Positions 1 to 11,601 of a stretch of DNA of 64,000 nucleotides are shown here, piece after piece. The number at the start of each line of letters is the position of its first letter. Within the stretch, counting starts at the first letter, position 1. The DNA comes from Nipponacmea schrenckii (lineage: Eukaryota > Mollusca > Gastropoda > Lottiidae). The translations under genes were made by a program, and so were the position numbers. The DNA lies in NCBI GenBank assembly GCA_030562195.1, contig JAUJPP010000005.1:25717106-25781105 (forward strand), in the 5' to 3' direction. The notes under the pieces were generated by a model. That model was not told the DNA's origin. It ran no database searches and saw only the letters and a list, made by a program, of their open reading frames with translations.

Positions 1-119
1 ATTTTATTTTGTAACTTCAACTAATACTCCCCAATCAATTACAGAACAAAATAAATGTATAACCATATTTAAGAAATAAACACAGATGTCAGATTAATAG
101 CTTGTTATGTATATTGTAG

Positions 120-368
120 ATATAGAAAGTGTGCTACAGACAACCCATGAAATAGAGGGTAACAAACTGTATCTTAAAAAACTAGAAATGTTCACCACTA
201 AGGAAACTTGGAATCGACCTATTATAGAAGTAACTGGATTTAAAAACCTAACTATTCAAACTTTAGAATTATATTTTGAAAGTAAGAAGAAGAGTGGTGC
301 TATAGCTGAAAAGGTTGAAATGAATAAAAAGGGAGATTGCTTGTATGTAACTTATAGTTGTAAAGAAG
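120..368 (+). CDS. RRM-module exon, copy 1 (PARP14/10-like)
   Basis: A 249-nt exon with an acceptor ending TTGTAG and a donor AAG|GTAAG, open throughout, entering and leaving in phase 1. It starts with the last helix and strand of one RRM (VLQTTHEIEGNK), runs through a linker (about 7 codons longer than in copies 2, 3 and 5), and continues with the first three strands and helix 1 of the next RRM (IIEVTGF, then LELYFESKKKSG, then DCLYVTY). The LELYFES..KSG helix is the pattern of RRMs in PARP14/PARP10-type ADP-ribosyltransferases; such proteins bind nucleic acid and act in antiviral and stress responses (family knowledge). The gene assignment is inferred; no PARP catalytic or macro domain lies in the window. 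Copy 4 shares the long linker. Confidence 0.6.
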
Positions 369-1149
369 GTAAGCCTGGTTATTTAGAAACTATCCTGTGT
401 TATCCTTGTATTGAAGGATATTTAACTACAAGGTCGGAAATGTGTCACCAATATTTCAATTAATTATCCCTGATTTTCGATTATTGCCAACAATAAATTA
501 TCGGTCGTTGAAAGTACAACGACGTTACTAATCGAATCGAAAAAAAGCGTCATGGGCACTGCGAAGTTTCTTATTTACAAACTCAAATTTTTAGCGAAAC
601 AAAACGCTATGGTCTATTCAATCATACTGGAAGTGGTGGTAGGGCACTGCGAAACCCAGAACTGTTTTATTTACAAACTCACATATTCAGCTAAACAAAA
701 CTATCAAATCATACTGGAAGTGGCGGTAGGCCTACATTTTGGACCGGTAGATCTAGGCCCTAGACGTGATTAGATGCTTCCAAAACATTTACAAAAAAAA
801 AATATAATCATATTTTGGAAATTAACAGATAACCGGTAGATCTAGGCCCTAGAGGTGATTAGATTTTGAATGAAAACTAAACAAGTAACTTTTTAAATGT
901 CAACAGCTTCGTTTAATCCTTAGTGATGACACACTATGTTAATGTATAAACCCTTAAATCCTGTAAATTTTACTTTGATCCATATTAACATTGGCGTGTT
1001 TCGATTATTAATCGTTTTTATAATCGATTATGCCTCTCCGATTAATCGATTATACTTTATTTTTCGATTGCCCAGCACTAAAAATAGGAGAAATGGGAAT
1101 ATATTTGATTTTTTAACTTCAACTAATACTCCCCAATCAATTATTGTAG

Positions 1150-1377
1150 ATATAGAAATTGTGCTACAGAAAACCCATGAACTAGAAGGTAACAAACTGG
1201 ATCTTAAAATACAAGAAAAGGATCCACCTATTATAGAAGTAACTGGATTTAAAGACCTAACCATTCAAACTTTAGAATTATATTTTGAAAGTAAGAAGAA
1301 GAGTGGTGCTATAGCTGAAAAAGTTGAAATGAATAAAAAGGGAGATTGTTTGTATGTAACTTATGGTAGTAAAGAAG
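1150..1377 (+). CDS. RRM-module exon, copy 2
   Basis: A 228-nt exon, phase 1 at both ends, acceptor TTGTAG, donor AAG|GTAAG. It carries the same RRM-end, linker and RRM-start layout as copy 1 but with the short linker (IQEKDPPIIEV). The stretch from VLQKTHELEGNK to GDCLYVTYGSKEG is open. The intron side upstream has lost the sequence found before copies 1 and 4, so the acceptor lies in a slightly different context (CAATCAATTATTGTAG) but is intact. It is near-identical to copies 3 and 5, pointing to recent tandem duplication. Whether it is spliced into a mature mRNA cannot be told from DNA alone. Confidence 0.55.
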
Positions 1378-1512
1378 GTAAGTCTGGTTACTAAGAAACT
1401 ATCTATACACCGGTAACACAATTTGTAATGAATATATCCCATTTTGAATAAATCTAAATTGTGAAGAGGATTTAATTTCTTTCAAAAATGTTTGCACTCT
1501 TTATCGGTGAAA

Positions 1513-1975
1513 CTTTTTATACGCCCACACATTTATAATATTATGGGTGTATATAGCAGTCACCGCTGTATGTCTGCCTGTCTGTCTTTGTCAAATTTGT
1601 GGACACGATAGGGACCGGGATTCTTGTCTTTGTAATAGACTTGTAATGATTTTTTTTAGACACGATAGCGCGCTGGCTTAATGATTTTGATGAAACTTGA
1701 TGTAAGTGATTGTAATAACTCAAGGATAAACCCTTTTGAAAATCAGACCAATCGAAAAATATTCAGCATGAGTTATTTTCCTTATTCTTGAAGATTAGAG
1801 ATATGGTTTCTTAGTGGATTTTGATAATTAAGCTTAGTGTGAGCGTCTGTAATCTTGGAAGGATGAACCCTATTGAAAATCATATTATTCTTTTATTTAC
1901 TGATAACTCTTGTCAACCTCCTGGACGAATTGGCTGCCACTACAAATGTGGGCGTATTTCGATAACCATTGCTCT
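1513..1975 (+). mobile_element. Short pearl-like (Helitron-related?) element
   Basis: It starts TTTTTATACGCCCACA and ends with the inverted form ATGTGGGCGTATTTCGAT plus a T-rich run. Inside are one to two degraded copies of the family's internal repeat (TTTTGATGAAACTTGATG, then ATAAACCC, GAAAATCAG and GAGTTATT). Similar termini occur at 5460-5500 and 63431-63780. No protein is encoded; ORFs across it are chance. Confidence 0.5.
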
Positions 1976-2349
1976 TTTTTATATTTTTATATTTTTATAT
2001 TATACATGGTGCATGGGAAGCCATATATTAAATAAACAATAAAGTAATGCTTGTTGTATTCCTTGCAGCAATGTTAGCCAGTTGGAAATGTGTCACCAAC
2101 CATTCAATTATTTAGCCCTGATGTTTTGCAGATATTTTAGCTAGGTTATACATTGCAATGCTTCGGAGTAAAAATGTATTTGGCTGTAGCCACAAGAAGC
2201 ACAGAAACAAGAAAGATATACTTGGATTGTTTTACAACAAAACAGGAAGATATCTCCAATTAATGCTTCCAAAACATTTAAAAAAAAATATAATCATATT
2301 TAGGAAACTAACACATATATCAGGTAATGGCTTTCTGTGTAAATTGTAG

Positions 2350-2577
2350 ATATAGAAATTGTGCTACAGAAAACCCATGAACTAGAAGGTAACAAACTGG
2401 ATCTTAAAATACAAGAAAAGGATCCACCTATTATAGAAGTAACTGGATTTAAAGGCCTAACTATTCAAACTTTAGAATTATATTTTGAAAGTAAGAAGAA
2501 GAGTGGTGCTATTGCTGAAAGGGTTGAAATGAATAAAAAGAGAGATTGTTTATATGTAACTTATAGGTGTCAAGAAG
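2350..2577 (+). CDS. RRM-module exon, copy 3
   Basis: A 228-nt exon, phase 1 at both ends, acceptor TTGTAG and donor AAG|GTAAG. It encodes the same module as the other copies with a few substitutions (KGLTIQ; AERVEMNKKRDC). The 3' flank keeps the stretch that ends in the FNxx-type reading seen after copy 1 (GGTCGGAAATGTGTCACC), so the duplicated unit includes intron sequence. The pearl-like insertion that follows at 2778 separates it from copy 4. An RNA-binding-like role is inferred from the fold signature only. Confidence 0.55.
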
Positions 2578-2777
2578 GTAAGAAACTATCTTGTGTTAAT
2601 CCTTGCAGCAATGTTGAAGGATATTTAACTACAAGGTCGGAAATGTGTCACCAACCTTTCAATTAATTATAGCTGATTTCCGATTATCAACGACAATAAA
2701 TTATCGGCCGTTGAAAGTACAACGACGTTACTAATCGAATCGAAAAAAGAGTGTCATGGGCATTGCGAAGTGTTTTA

Positions 2778-4232
2778 TTATACGCCCACATGAATATGTG
2801 GACGTATATTGTCGTCGCCCCTGTCCGTCGGTCCGTCCGTCAACATTTGTTGTAGACAAAATAGAACCTACAATTTTCAATTGATTGGAATAAAACTTGG
2901 TGTTAGCATAAGAATTGATAAGACAGCTGGCAAGTTCGATTTTGATGATTTTTCGAAGAACGGTTTTTGAGTTATTGCGCCTGCCTTTATATTTGTTGTA
3001 GACACAATAAAAGCTATGATTTTCAACGGATTTAGATGAAACTTGATGTGAGCATTGGAATTGATAAGACAGCGGTCAAGTTCGAAATTGCCGCTTTTTC
3101 GATGAACGCTTTTGGAATTATTGCCCTCGACTTAGTAAATCGGGTCAAAATTTGATTGTGGGTGCAATAAAACCGAAAATTTTCAATGGATTTTGAAGAA
3201 ACTTGGTGTGAGAATTTGAATAGATAAGACGGTTTTTGAGTTATTGCCCCTTGACCGAGTAAAGTCGCGTCAAAATTTTATTGTGCAATAGGAGCTACAA
3301 TTTTCAATTGATTTCGCTGAAACTCGGTGTGAGCATTTTAGTTAATGAGACGCTGGTCAAGTTCGAATATTGCGATATTTTGATGAACAGTTTGCAAGTT
3401 ATTGCCCTTGATTTAGTAAAATCGCGTCAAAATTTTATTGTTTGTGCAATAGAGGCTAGAATTTTCAATGGATTTTGATGAAACTTGGTGTGAGGGTTTG
3501 AATTGATAAGACGCCGGTCAAGTTCGAATATTGCAATTTTCGATGAACGGTTTGCAAGTTATTGTCCTTGATTTGGTAAAATCGCGCCAAAATTCTATTG
3601 TGGGTGCAATAGAGGCTAGAATTTTCAATGGATTTTGATGAAACTTGGTGTGAGCATTGGAATTTATAAGACGGCAGTCAAGTTCGAAATTGAGAATTTT
3701 TCGAAAAATTGTTCTCGAGTTATTGCCCTTGACTTAGTAAAATTGCTTCAATATTTTCTTATGGGTAGTAGCTACAATTTTCAATGGATTCTAATGAAAC
3801 GTAGTGTAAGCATTGGAATTTATAAGCCGCCAGTTAAGTTCGAATATGACAATTGTTTGATGATTGGTTTGCCCTAGATTTAGTAAAATAACGTCAAAAT
3901 TTTAATGTGTGTTGCAATAGAGGCTACAATTTTCAATGGATTTTGATGAAACTTGGTATGAGTATTGAAATTGATAAGACGGTAGTCAAGTTCGAATTTG
4001 ACGATTTTCCATGAACAATGTTTGAGTTATTGTCTTGGACTTAGTAAAATTGCATTAAAATGGTTATGTGGGAGCATAGAAGCTTCAGGTTTCAAAGGAT
4101 TTTGATGAAATATGGTGCGAGCGATGGCATTGAACAAAATATTAAATGAATGTTTTTTTAGATACTGCCCAATGTATTATTCAAATTCAATGCTGCCAGT
4201 GAGCGTATGTTACCTTGCCTGGCAAGCTATCT
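2778..4232 (+). mobile_element. Pearl-like element with ~145-bp internal tandem repeats
   Basis: The 5' tip is a short palindrome TACGCCCACAT...ATGTGGACGTA, followed by CCGTC-type repeats. Then come about nine degenerate copies of a roughly 140-150 bp unit (ACAATTTTCAA..GGATTTTGATGAAACTTGG, then AATTGATAAGACGG, CAAGTTCGAA and GAGTTATTGCCCTTGA). The 3' tip is CAGTGAGCGTATGTTACC then TTGCCTGGCAAGCTATCT. The paralogous block at about 565-580 (GAAGTTTCTTATTTACAAAC) is an empty site; comparing the two places the insertion between A and T with no target duplication, as for Helitron-type insertion. A short microsatellite followed by tandem repeats is the layout of mollusc pearl elements. Family assignment is inferred. 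Confidence 0.65.
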
Positions 4233-4796
4233 TTTACAAACTCGAATATTTAGCGAAACAAAAGCCATGGACTATATCATATTGGAAGGGGAGGTAGGGC
4301 ACTGTGAAACTCCGAACTGTTTTATTTACAAACTCAAATATTCAGCTAAACAAAATTGTATGGACTATCAAATCATACTGGAAGCTTACATTTTGGACCG
4401 GTAGATCTAGGCCCTAGGTGATTAGATTTTATATGAAAAACAAACAAATAACATTTTAAATGTCAACAAATTCGTTTAATCCTTCTTGGTGACACACTTT
4501 GTTAAGTATAAACACTTAAATCCTGTAAATTTTACTTTGATCCATATTAACATTGACGTGTTTCGATTGATAATCGATTAAATAATCGATTTTGCCTCTC
4601 CGATTATTCCGATTAATCGATTATTTTTTTTTTTTTTGGTTGCCCAGCACTAAAAATAGGAATAGAAATGGGAATATATTTAATTTTTTAACTTCAACTA
4701 ATACTCCCTCATCAATTACAGAACAAAATAGATATATAACCATATTTACGAAATAAACACAGATGTCAGATTAATAGCTTGTTATGTATATTTTAG

Positions 4797-5045
4797 ATAT
4801 AGAATGTGTGCTACAGAAAACCCACGAACTAGAAGGTAACAAACTTGATCTTAAAATACAAGAAAAGTTCACCACTAAGGAAACTTGGAATCGACCTATT
4901 ATAGAAGTAACTGGATTTAAAGACCTAACCATTCAAACTTTAGAATTATATTTTGAAAGTAAGAAGAAGAGTGGTGCTATAGCTGAAAAGGTTGAAATGA
5001 ATAAAAAGGGAGATTGTTTGTATGTAACTTATAAGTGTAAAGGAG
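4797..5045 (+). CDS. RRM-module exon, copy 4
   Basis: A 249-nt exon, phase 1 at both ends, acceptor ATTTTAG and donor GAG|GTAAG. It has the long linker (IQEKFTTKETWNRPIIEV) shared with copy 1, so the array holds two linker types. The reading frame is open with no stop, and the RRM features (IIEVTGF, LELYFESKKKSG, DCLYVTY) are intact. Upstream, 4690-4796 matches 1-119, which shows a large duplication unit of roughly 4.7 kb that includes the intron. Function is inferred from the fold pattern. Confidence 0.57.
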
Positions 5046-5069
5046 GTAAGTCTCTTTACTAAGAAACTA

Positions 5070-5497
5070 TCTTAAAATGTTTGCACTCTTTTAAGTTCTT
5101 GTAATAAGCCAAAGATAGACAGATCGCAAAATATTAACTATAAGTTATTTCCAATGTTCTTGGATTTTTTGTAGACACGATAGCGCGCTGGCTTAATTCT
5201 TGGTGGGTTTTGATGAAACTTGATGTAAGTGATTGTAATAACTCAAGGATAAACCCTTTTGAAAATCAGACCAATCGAAAAATATTCAGCATGAGTTATT
5301 TTCCTTATTCTTGAAGATTAGAGATATGGTTTCTTAGTGGATTTTGATAATTAAGCTTAGTGTGGGCGTCTGTAATCTTGGAAGGATGAACCCTATTGAA
5401 ATCATATTATTCTTTTATTTACTGATAACCTTTGTCAACCTGCTGGACGAATTGGCTGCCATTATAAATGTGGGCGTATTTCGATGGCCATTGCTCA
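5070..5497 (+). mobile_element. Partial short pearl-like element (3' part)
   Basis: From about 5160 it repeats the 3' portion of 1513-1975 (GACACGATAGCGCGCTGG, then ATTCAGCATGAGTTATTTTC, then CTGGACGAATTGGCTGCC) and ends in the ATGTGGGCGTATTTCGATGG tip. It abuts the next element directly. Confidence 0.45.
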
Positions 5498-7672
5498 TTT
5501 TTATACGCCCACATGAAATGGGGGGCGTATATTGTCGTCACCCACCTCCGTCCGTCCGTCCGTCCGTCCGTCCGTCCGTCCGTCCGTCCACAATTGCTCG
5601 TAAACACTCTACACGGTGTAATTCTTGACGGATTTAGATGAAACTTGATATGAGTGCTTATGATCACGCAAGGATGAACCCTATTGAAAATCAGCGAAAT
5701 CGGAAAAAAATTAGTATGAGTTTGTGCCCTTGTTCTTGAATGACTCGTAAACACTCTACAAAGTGCAATTCTTGACCGATTTTGATGAAACTTGGTGTGA
5801 GAGTATGTTATAACTCAAGGATAAACCCTATCGAAAATCAGCGAAATCGAAAAACATTTAGTATGAGTTATTGCCCTTGTTCTTGAAAACGCGTTCAATT
5901 TTAGCTTGTAAACACTCTTGAGAGAACAATTTTTAATGGATTTTAATGAAACTTGGCCTGAGTATTTGTTATCACCCAAGGATGAAGCCTATTGAAAACC
6001 AGTCAAATCGAAAAAAAAATTAATATCAGTTATTGCCCTTGTTTTTGAAAACGCTATCAATTTTTAGCTTGTAAACACTCTACAAAGCACAGTTATTGAC
6101 CGATTTTGACGAAACTTGCTGAAATTGTTTAATATCACCCAAGAATGAACCCTTTCGAAAATAGCACATATCGAAATATATTTAATAGGAATTATTGCCC
6201 TTGTTCTATAAAATGTTGGATTTTTGCCTTGTAAACACTCTACAAGTCACAATTCTTGAGCGATTTTGACATAACTTGGCATGAGTATTTGTAATCACCT
6301 AAGGATGAACCCTATTGAAATTCAGTTAAATCGAAAAATATTTAGTATCAGTTATTTCCCTTGTGTTTGAAAACGCGTTCAATTTTAGCTTGTAAGCACT
6401 CTAGAAAGAACAATTCTTAATGGATTTTGATAAAACTCGGCTTGAGTATTTGTTTTTACCCAAGGATGAACCTTTTTGAAAATCAAATAAATCGAAATAT
6501 ATTTAGTGTCAGTTATTGCCCTTGTGTTTGAAAACGGGTTTAACTTTTTGGCTAATAAACACTCTAGAAGGTACAATTCATGACCAATGTTGACAAAACT
6601 CACTGAAATTGTTGGATATCGCAAGGGATGAGCCTAATTGAAAATTAAAAATATCAAAATATATCTAATATGAATTATTGCCCTTGTTCTTTAAAACACG
6701 TTCGATTTTTGTCTCGTAAACACTCTACATGGCACAATTCTTGATGGATTTCGATGAAACTTGGTGTGAGAGTGTATTATAACTCAAGGATGAACCCTAT
6801 TGAAAATCAGCAAAATCAAAAAAATTTTTAGTATGAGTTACTGCCCTTGTTCTTGAAAACGCATTCAATTTTAGCTTGTAAACACTCTAGAAAGAACTAT
6901 TCTTAATGGATTTTGATTAACTTTGGCTTGAGTATTTGTTTTTACCCAAGGATGAACCCTATTATAAATCAAATAAATAGAAATATATTTAGTGTAAGTT
7001 ATAGCCCTTGTTCTTGAAAACGCGTTCAATTTTAGCTTGTAAACACTCTAGAAAGAACAATTTTTAATGGATTTTGATGTAACTTGGCTGGAGTATTTGT
7101 TGTCTCCCAAGGATGAACCCTATTGAAAATCGAAAAATATTTAGTACAAGTTATTGACCTTATTTTTGAAAACGCGTTCAATTTAACTCGTAAACACTCT
7201 AGAAAGAACAATTTTGAATGGATTTTGATGAAACTTGGCTTTAGTATTTGTTTTCTCACAAGGATAAACCCTATTGAAAATCAGATAAATCGAAAAATAT
7301 TTACTGTCAGTTATTGCGCCTGTTTTCAAAAACGCTTTCAACTTTTGGCTTGTGAACACTCTAAACATTCCTTTTTGACAAAACTCGCTGAAATTGTTTA
7401 ATATCAACCAAGGATGAGCCTTATTAAGAATTAAAAATATCAAAATATTATTAAGGGTGAACCCTATTGCAAATCATAAAAATACCGAAAAATATTTAAT
7501 GAGTTGTTATTAGGTACAATTCTTGACAGTTTTTAATACAACTAGAGACCCTAGAAAAAAATAGGTTGGTAGGTTGAATAATTCATTCCACTTATTGTAA
7601 CCTTACTGAAAAGTTTTTATTTGAAATAAATGCTGCCAGTGGGCGTATATTACCTTGCCTGGCAAGCTATCT
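5497..7672 (+). mobile_element. Pearl-like element, second repeat family
   Basis: It starts TTTTTATACGCCCACATG, has a perfect (CCGT)n tract at about 5548-5587, then about 13 degenerate copies of a ~145-bp unit (AACACTCTA..AAGCACAATTCTTGA, GATTTTGATGAAACTTGG, CAAGGATGAACCCTATTG, TTATTGCCCTTGTTCTTG). It ends with the same 3' tip as the other family (AGTGGGCGTATATTACC, TTGCCTGGCAAGCTATCT). The two repeat families therefore share ends but differ in internal satellite. ORFs here are by-products of the repeat. Confidence 0.6.
5548..5587 (+). repeat. (CCGT)n microsatellite
   Basis: About ten perfect CCGT units, between the 5' tip and the satellite array of the pearl-like element. The same tract occurs as short, imperfect CCGTC runs near 2825, 10555, 10950 and 11380. 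On the other strand it is (ACGG)n, the microsatellite known from oyster pearl elements. Confidence 0.8.
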
Positions 7673-8126
7673 TTATATTCGAAATGGTGCATGTGCAGTC
7701 TAATTAAAATATAGACCTTACTTTCGTTCGTATTTTATTAGTTTCGTTTCGTATGTTTTATTAGCTATTGGCTTTGTACGTAACCACTACAGTTAGGTCT
7801 AACACTGCCCTTCAATACGAACTGTTTGAACGACCTTTGCCCTAACTTAGTTTTAACCAATTGTGCCGTTTCGCATTTAGTTTATTTTTTTTATGTGTAA
7901 TTTAGAACTTAATGTTAATTTGGAGGTATCTCCCTTTGAGCCGAATGTCGTCATTTCTTCTAGAATAAGTAGCCATGTATTGTTTTGTTTATGTATCGAA
8001 CTCATTACTTCTTTTTAACCGTGACCTAGCACAGTGTGAGTAATTATATCAAATATGCATTAGTTAGTTTGTGATGTATAGCTATTGTATCAATTGCATT
8101 TTGTAGTTAAAATTTCCATATATGCT

Positions 8127-9236
8127 CAGGGGCGTAGCGTGACCATTTTGGCCTGAGGTTGTAACGGCTAAGTTTTACCGACGAACACGTGTAACGTCTA
8201 AGTTTTAGCGACGAACACGTGTTCTTCCGGGGGCAAAAATAACTTACTCGCACTATTAAGTATATACAATATACACGAACGAAATCCATCGTTATAAAAA
8301 CCATATCAATCAGGGGTGTATCTAGAATGTGCCTGAGAGAGGGGACTGAAAGGTGATTTTTCCAAGGCAAGTCCTGCAGGCCAAAGGCCTTCGTATTCGG
8401 CCCTTGCAGTGGCGGGGGTTCGGAGGTCCTTCCCCGAAAATTTAACAAACTAGGAAACCAGGAGAATACATCTGACGTGATTTTGGAAGTCTTTTCCACT
8501 GGACCAAATTATCAATTTTCATCGGAAAACCATATGTTTTCTATGTCCTTTTTCGACCTATTCTGCGTTTTACCGACATGGTGGGGGGTTTCGGGGTTTG
8601 TACCCCGGAAAATTTTACAAACTAGGAAACCCGGAGAATACATCTGACACGATTTTGGAAGTCTTTTCCACTGGACCAAATTATCAATTTTCATCGGAAA
8701 ACCATATGTTTGGTATGTCCTTTTTCGACCTATTCTGCGTTTTACCGACATGGCGGGGGGTTTCGGGGGTTGTACCCCGGAAAATTTTACAAACTAGGAA
8801 ACCCGGAGAATACATCTGACACGATTTTGGTAGTCGTTTCCACCGGTCCAAATTATCAATTTTCATCGGAAAACCATATGTTTGGTATGTCCTTTTTCGA
8901 CCTATTCTGCGTTTTACCGATATGGCGGGGTGTTTTACAAACTAGGAAAACCGGAGAATTCATCTGACGCGATTTTGGTAGTCGTTTCCACCGGTCAAAA
9001 TTATCATAACCAACACAAGGTTTTTACTTTTTAGGTTAATTGGTTTTACCGACGGCCCTACCTTGTCGTCTTTTATCGACCCATCATAACTAACACAAGG
9101 TTTTGACTTTTTAGGTTAATTAATCGGTTAATCGATCGATTCCGCGTTTTACCGACGGTTCCATCCATGACCCTTTTTTACCGACCGAATCCGCGTTTTA
9201 CCGACACCCCCACACCCCCCGTACGCTACGCCCCTG
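8127..9236. mobile_element. Non-autonomous hAT-like element, 8-bp TSD
   Basis: The left end CAGGGGCGTAGCG mirrors the right end CGCTACGCCCCTG, and the element is flanked by identical TATATGCT octamers (8119-8126 and 9237-9244). An 8-bp duplication and CAGGGGCGTAGC-type tips fit the hAT superfamily. The inside is a ~171-bp tandem repeat (four copies between about 8440 and 9000), then GTTTTACCGAC-rich sequence. No transposase is encoded; the overlapping ORFs follow the repeat. Confidence 0.75.
8440..9000 (+). repeat. ~171-bp tandem repeat
   Basis: The marker AATACATCTGACACGATTTTGG recurs near 8464, 8636 and 8807, with a diverged copy near 8955; spacing is 172, 171 and about 149 bp. Each unit includes TCGACCTATTCTGCGTTTTA and CCCCGGAAAATTTTACAAAC. 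It is internal to the hAT-like element. Confidence 0.8.
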
Positions 9237-9765
9237 TATATGCTAGACAAGAAAACTACTCAGTTTGTTATTGTCGGCAAATGTGCATCTTTCGTGTGTG
9301 TCATTTATAGAGCCTATCGCATCGATATTTTCATCATTATATTTAGTAATGACTTAGCACAGCAATTTCCCCCTTATTTTAGACCTTTTCATTTCTGTTA
9401 GTTCCTCTATAAATCTGTTTAATTTAACTAATTAACTGGCGTAATATTATGACGTTAAAAGAGATGCTAAAAACTTTAAAAAGTACGGAACGCCAGTCGT
9501 AACATGCATAATTTATAGTAATGTTAAATATTTTTAGACATAATTCTATTTCGATATTCTGTTATTTCCAGCTTTTTACCACATATTTTGTCAATAAAGA
9601 TACATAGTTTTCACCATTTTGAATTGAAGAAGTGAAGCTTCATGTGTGTTTTGTTGAACTGGTTATCTTACTGACGCTCGGTCAGTACATAAAAAGACTA
9701 CTACTGGTCTATTCTAAGAATCACTACAGACACCGACAACCACGATCATAGTCTACAGTGACAAA

Positions 9766-10095
9766 ATGGGTGTCGATAAACCAAGTGAAACTGTTTCAAA
9801 TCCTGAAAGACTCTCTCGTCGCCGAAATATTCCTACAGAGAAAGGAAGTGAACATTTTGAAAATTTGAATAAACTATACTTGTCAAGAATAAAAAAAGTT
9901 TGGAACGTTCTTGATGCTACATTGAAAAGTGTTTCCGAAGTACCAGACGTACTAAATGCACTTTTATCTATAAAAACTGACATTACAAAATATTATGTAC
10001 AAGATTTAGAGTCTGAGACTGTACCATATCAGAGCAAACAGGAAAAGGACGAATTTAATTTGACGTTGAAGTTAAGCTTCATGTGTGTTTGTTGA
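9766..10095 (+). CDS. Truncated gag-like ORF of a retroelement
   Basis: 109 codons starting at ACAAAATGGGTG. The protein has a basic patch RRRNIPTEKGSEHFENL near the N-terminus; an R..R..PTEKG.E motif is found at the start of many invertebrate BEL/Pao-like gag proteins (family memory, not checked). It ends within a copy of a ~60-bp direct repeat (about 9632-9692 and 10068-10127, with GAACTGGTTATCTTACTGAC), which could be the remains of terminal repeats around a shrunken element. No protease, RT or integrase follows. It could equally be a host fragment; confidence is low. Confidence 0.3.
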   Translation: MGVDKPSETVSNPERLSRRRNIPTEKGSEHFENLNKLYLSRIKKVWNVLDATLKSVSEVPDVLNALLSIKTDITKYYVQDLESETVPYQSKQEKDEFNLTLKLSFMCVC

Positions 10096-11601
10096 ACTGG
10101 TTATCTTACTGACGCCCGGTCAGTACACCAATCACGTGGCTTCCATTCCCTATTTCTTTATTATGGATTCAATATAGACACCGAAGAAGGTTTATACTAA
10201 ATGAAAAGTGTCTTTGATATGTGGAATGGCCTTTGTACCAGGGTTTTTATTGGCTGTTCTGTATCAGTTCAAATTAAGTGGATCGGTTAAAACAGAGGTC
10301 ATTAGGTTAGGTCAAAGGTCGTTCGAACAGTCCGTATTGAAGGGCAGTGTTAGGCCCAATTGTAAAAAGGCCTTTATGCCTAATTTTTAGACGAATAAAG
10401 AATTGATTTATTTATAGACCTTACTGTAGTGGTTACGTACAAAGCCAATAGCTAATAAAAACGAAACGAAAATAATAAAATATGAACGAAAGTTAGGTCT
10501 CTATTTTTATACGCCCACATGAATATGTAGACGTATATTGTCGTCGCCCCTGTCCGTCGGTCTGTCGGTCCGTCCGTCAACATTTGTTGTAGACACAATA
10601 GCAGCTACAATTTTCAATTGATTTGCATAAAACTTAGTGTGAGCATTAGAATTGATAAGACTGTGGTCAAGTTCGATTTTGATGATTTTTCGATGAACGG
10701 TTTTTTTGGTTATTGCCACTTCATCAATATTTGTTGTAGACACAATAGAAGCTACAATTTTCAATGGATTTCAATGAAACTTGGTTCAAGTTCGAAGATT
10801 TGAAGATGAACGGTTTTTGAGTTATTTCCATTGACTTAGTTACATCACTTCAAAATGTATTGTTGATGCAATAGAAGTTACAATTTTCAATGGATTTGAA
10901 TGAAACATGGAATTGATAAGGTGGTGGTCAAGTTTGTCGCCCCTGTCCGTCCGTCGGTCCGTCGGTCCTTCAACATTTGTTGTAGACACTATACATTTTT
11001 AAATGGATCTTAATGAAACTTGGTATGAGCATTGGAATTGATAAGACGGCGGTCAAGTTCGATTTGGACGATTTTTCAATGAACGGTTTTTGAGTTATTG
11101 CCCCTGCCTATATATTTGTTGTAGACACAATAGAAGCTACAATTTTCAATGGATTTGAATGAGATTTGGTGTGAGCATAAGAATTGATAAGACGGCGGTC
11201 AAGTTCGAATTTGACGATTTTTCATTAAACGGTTTTTGAGTTATTGCCCTTGACTTAGTTAAATCACGTCAAAATTTATTGTTGATGCAATAGAAGCTAA
11301 AATTTTCAATGAATTTAAATGAAACATGGTATGTGAATTGGAATTGATAAGGTGGTGGTCAAGTTTGTCGCCCCTGTCTGTCCGTCGGTCCGTCTGTCGG
11401 TCTGTCCGGCATTCCGTCAACATTTGTTGTAGACACCTACAGAAGCTACAATTTTATATGGATCTTAATGAAACTTGGTATGAGCATAAGAATTGATAAG
11501 AGGGCGGTCAAGTTCGAATTTGACGATTTTTCAATAAACGGTTTTTGAGTTATTGCCCTTGACTTAGTTACATCACGTCAAAATTTATTGTTGATGCAAT
11601 A

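Larger units (their letters stand above)
1..5060 (+). repeat. Tandem duplications carrying the RRM exons
   Basis: Blocks of intron sequence around each RRM exon recur. 1-119 matches 4690-4796. The stretch with GGTCGGAAATGTGTCACC recurs near 433, 2636 and (disrupted) 30733. Blocks with CCGGTAGATCTAGGCCCTAG recur near 742, 832 and 4398. The stretch around 1510-1990 recurs in part at 5160-5500. This is a locally duplicated exon array, with copies since altered by insertions that can be dated relative to one another because empty paralogous sites survive. Confidence 0.75.
7713..10500. mobile_element. DNA element with ~150-bp inverted ends
   Basis: 7713-7865 is the reverse complement of about 10300-10500: both contain TATTGGCTTTGTACGTAACC and CACTGCCCTTCAATACG and finish at AGACCT/AGGTCT. 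The right copy carries an extra piece of about 60 bp. The inside holds the hAT-like insertion at 8127 and a small gag-like ORF at 9766. No transposase is visible and no clear target duplication was found, so class is unknown. Confidence 0.5.

Noticed and set aside
5344..5754. ORFs over the (CCGT)n tract
   Set aside because: They translate the microsatellite (SVRPSVRP-type repeats) and are not genes.
3281..7443. Many 60-100 codon ORFs on both strands in the pearl-like satellite arrays
   Set aside because: They repeat with the ~145-bp unit, have no conserved domain, and break at unit differences; they are by-products of the repeat.
8107..8967. ORFs through the 171-bp repeat of the hAT-like element
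   Set aside because: The translation merely repeats the DNA unit on both strands; no transposase motif.
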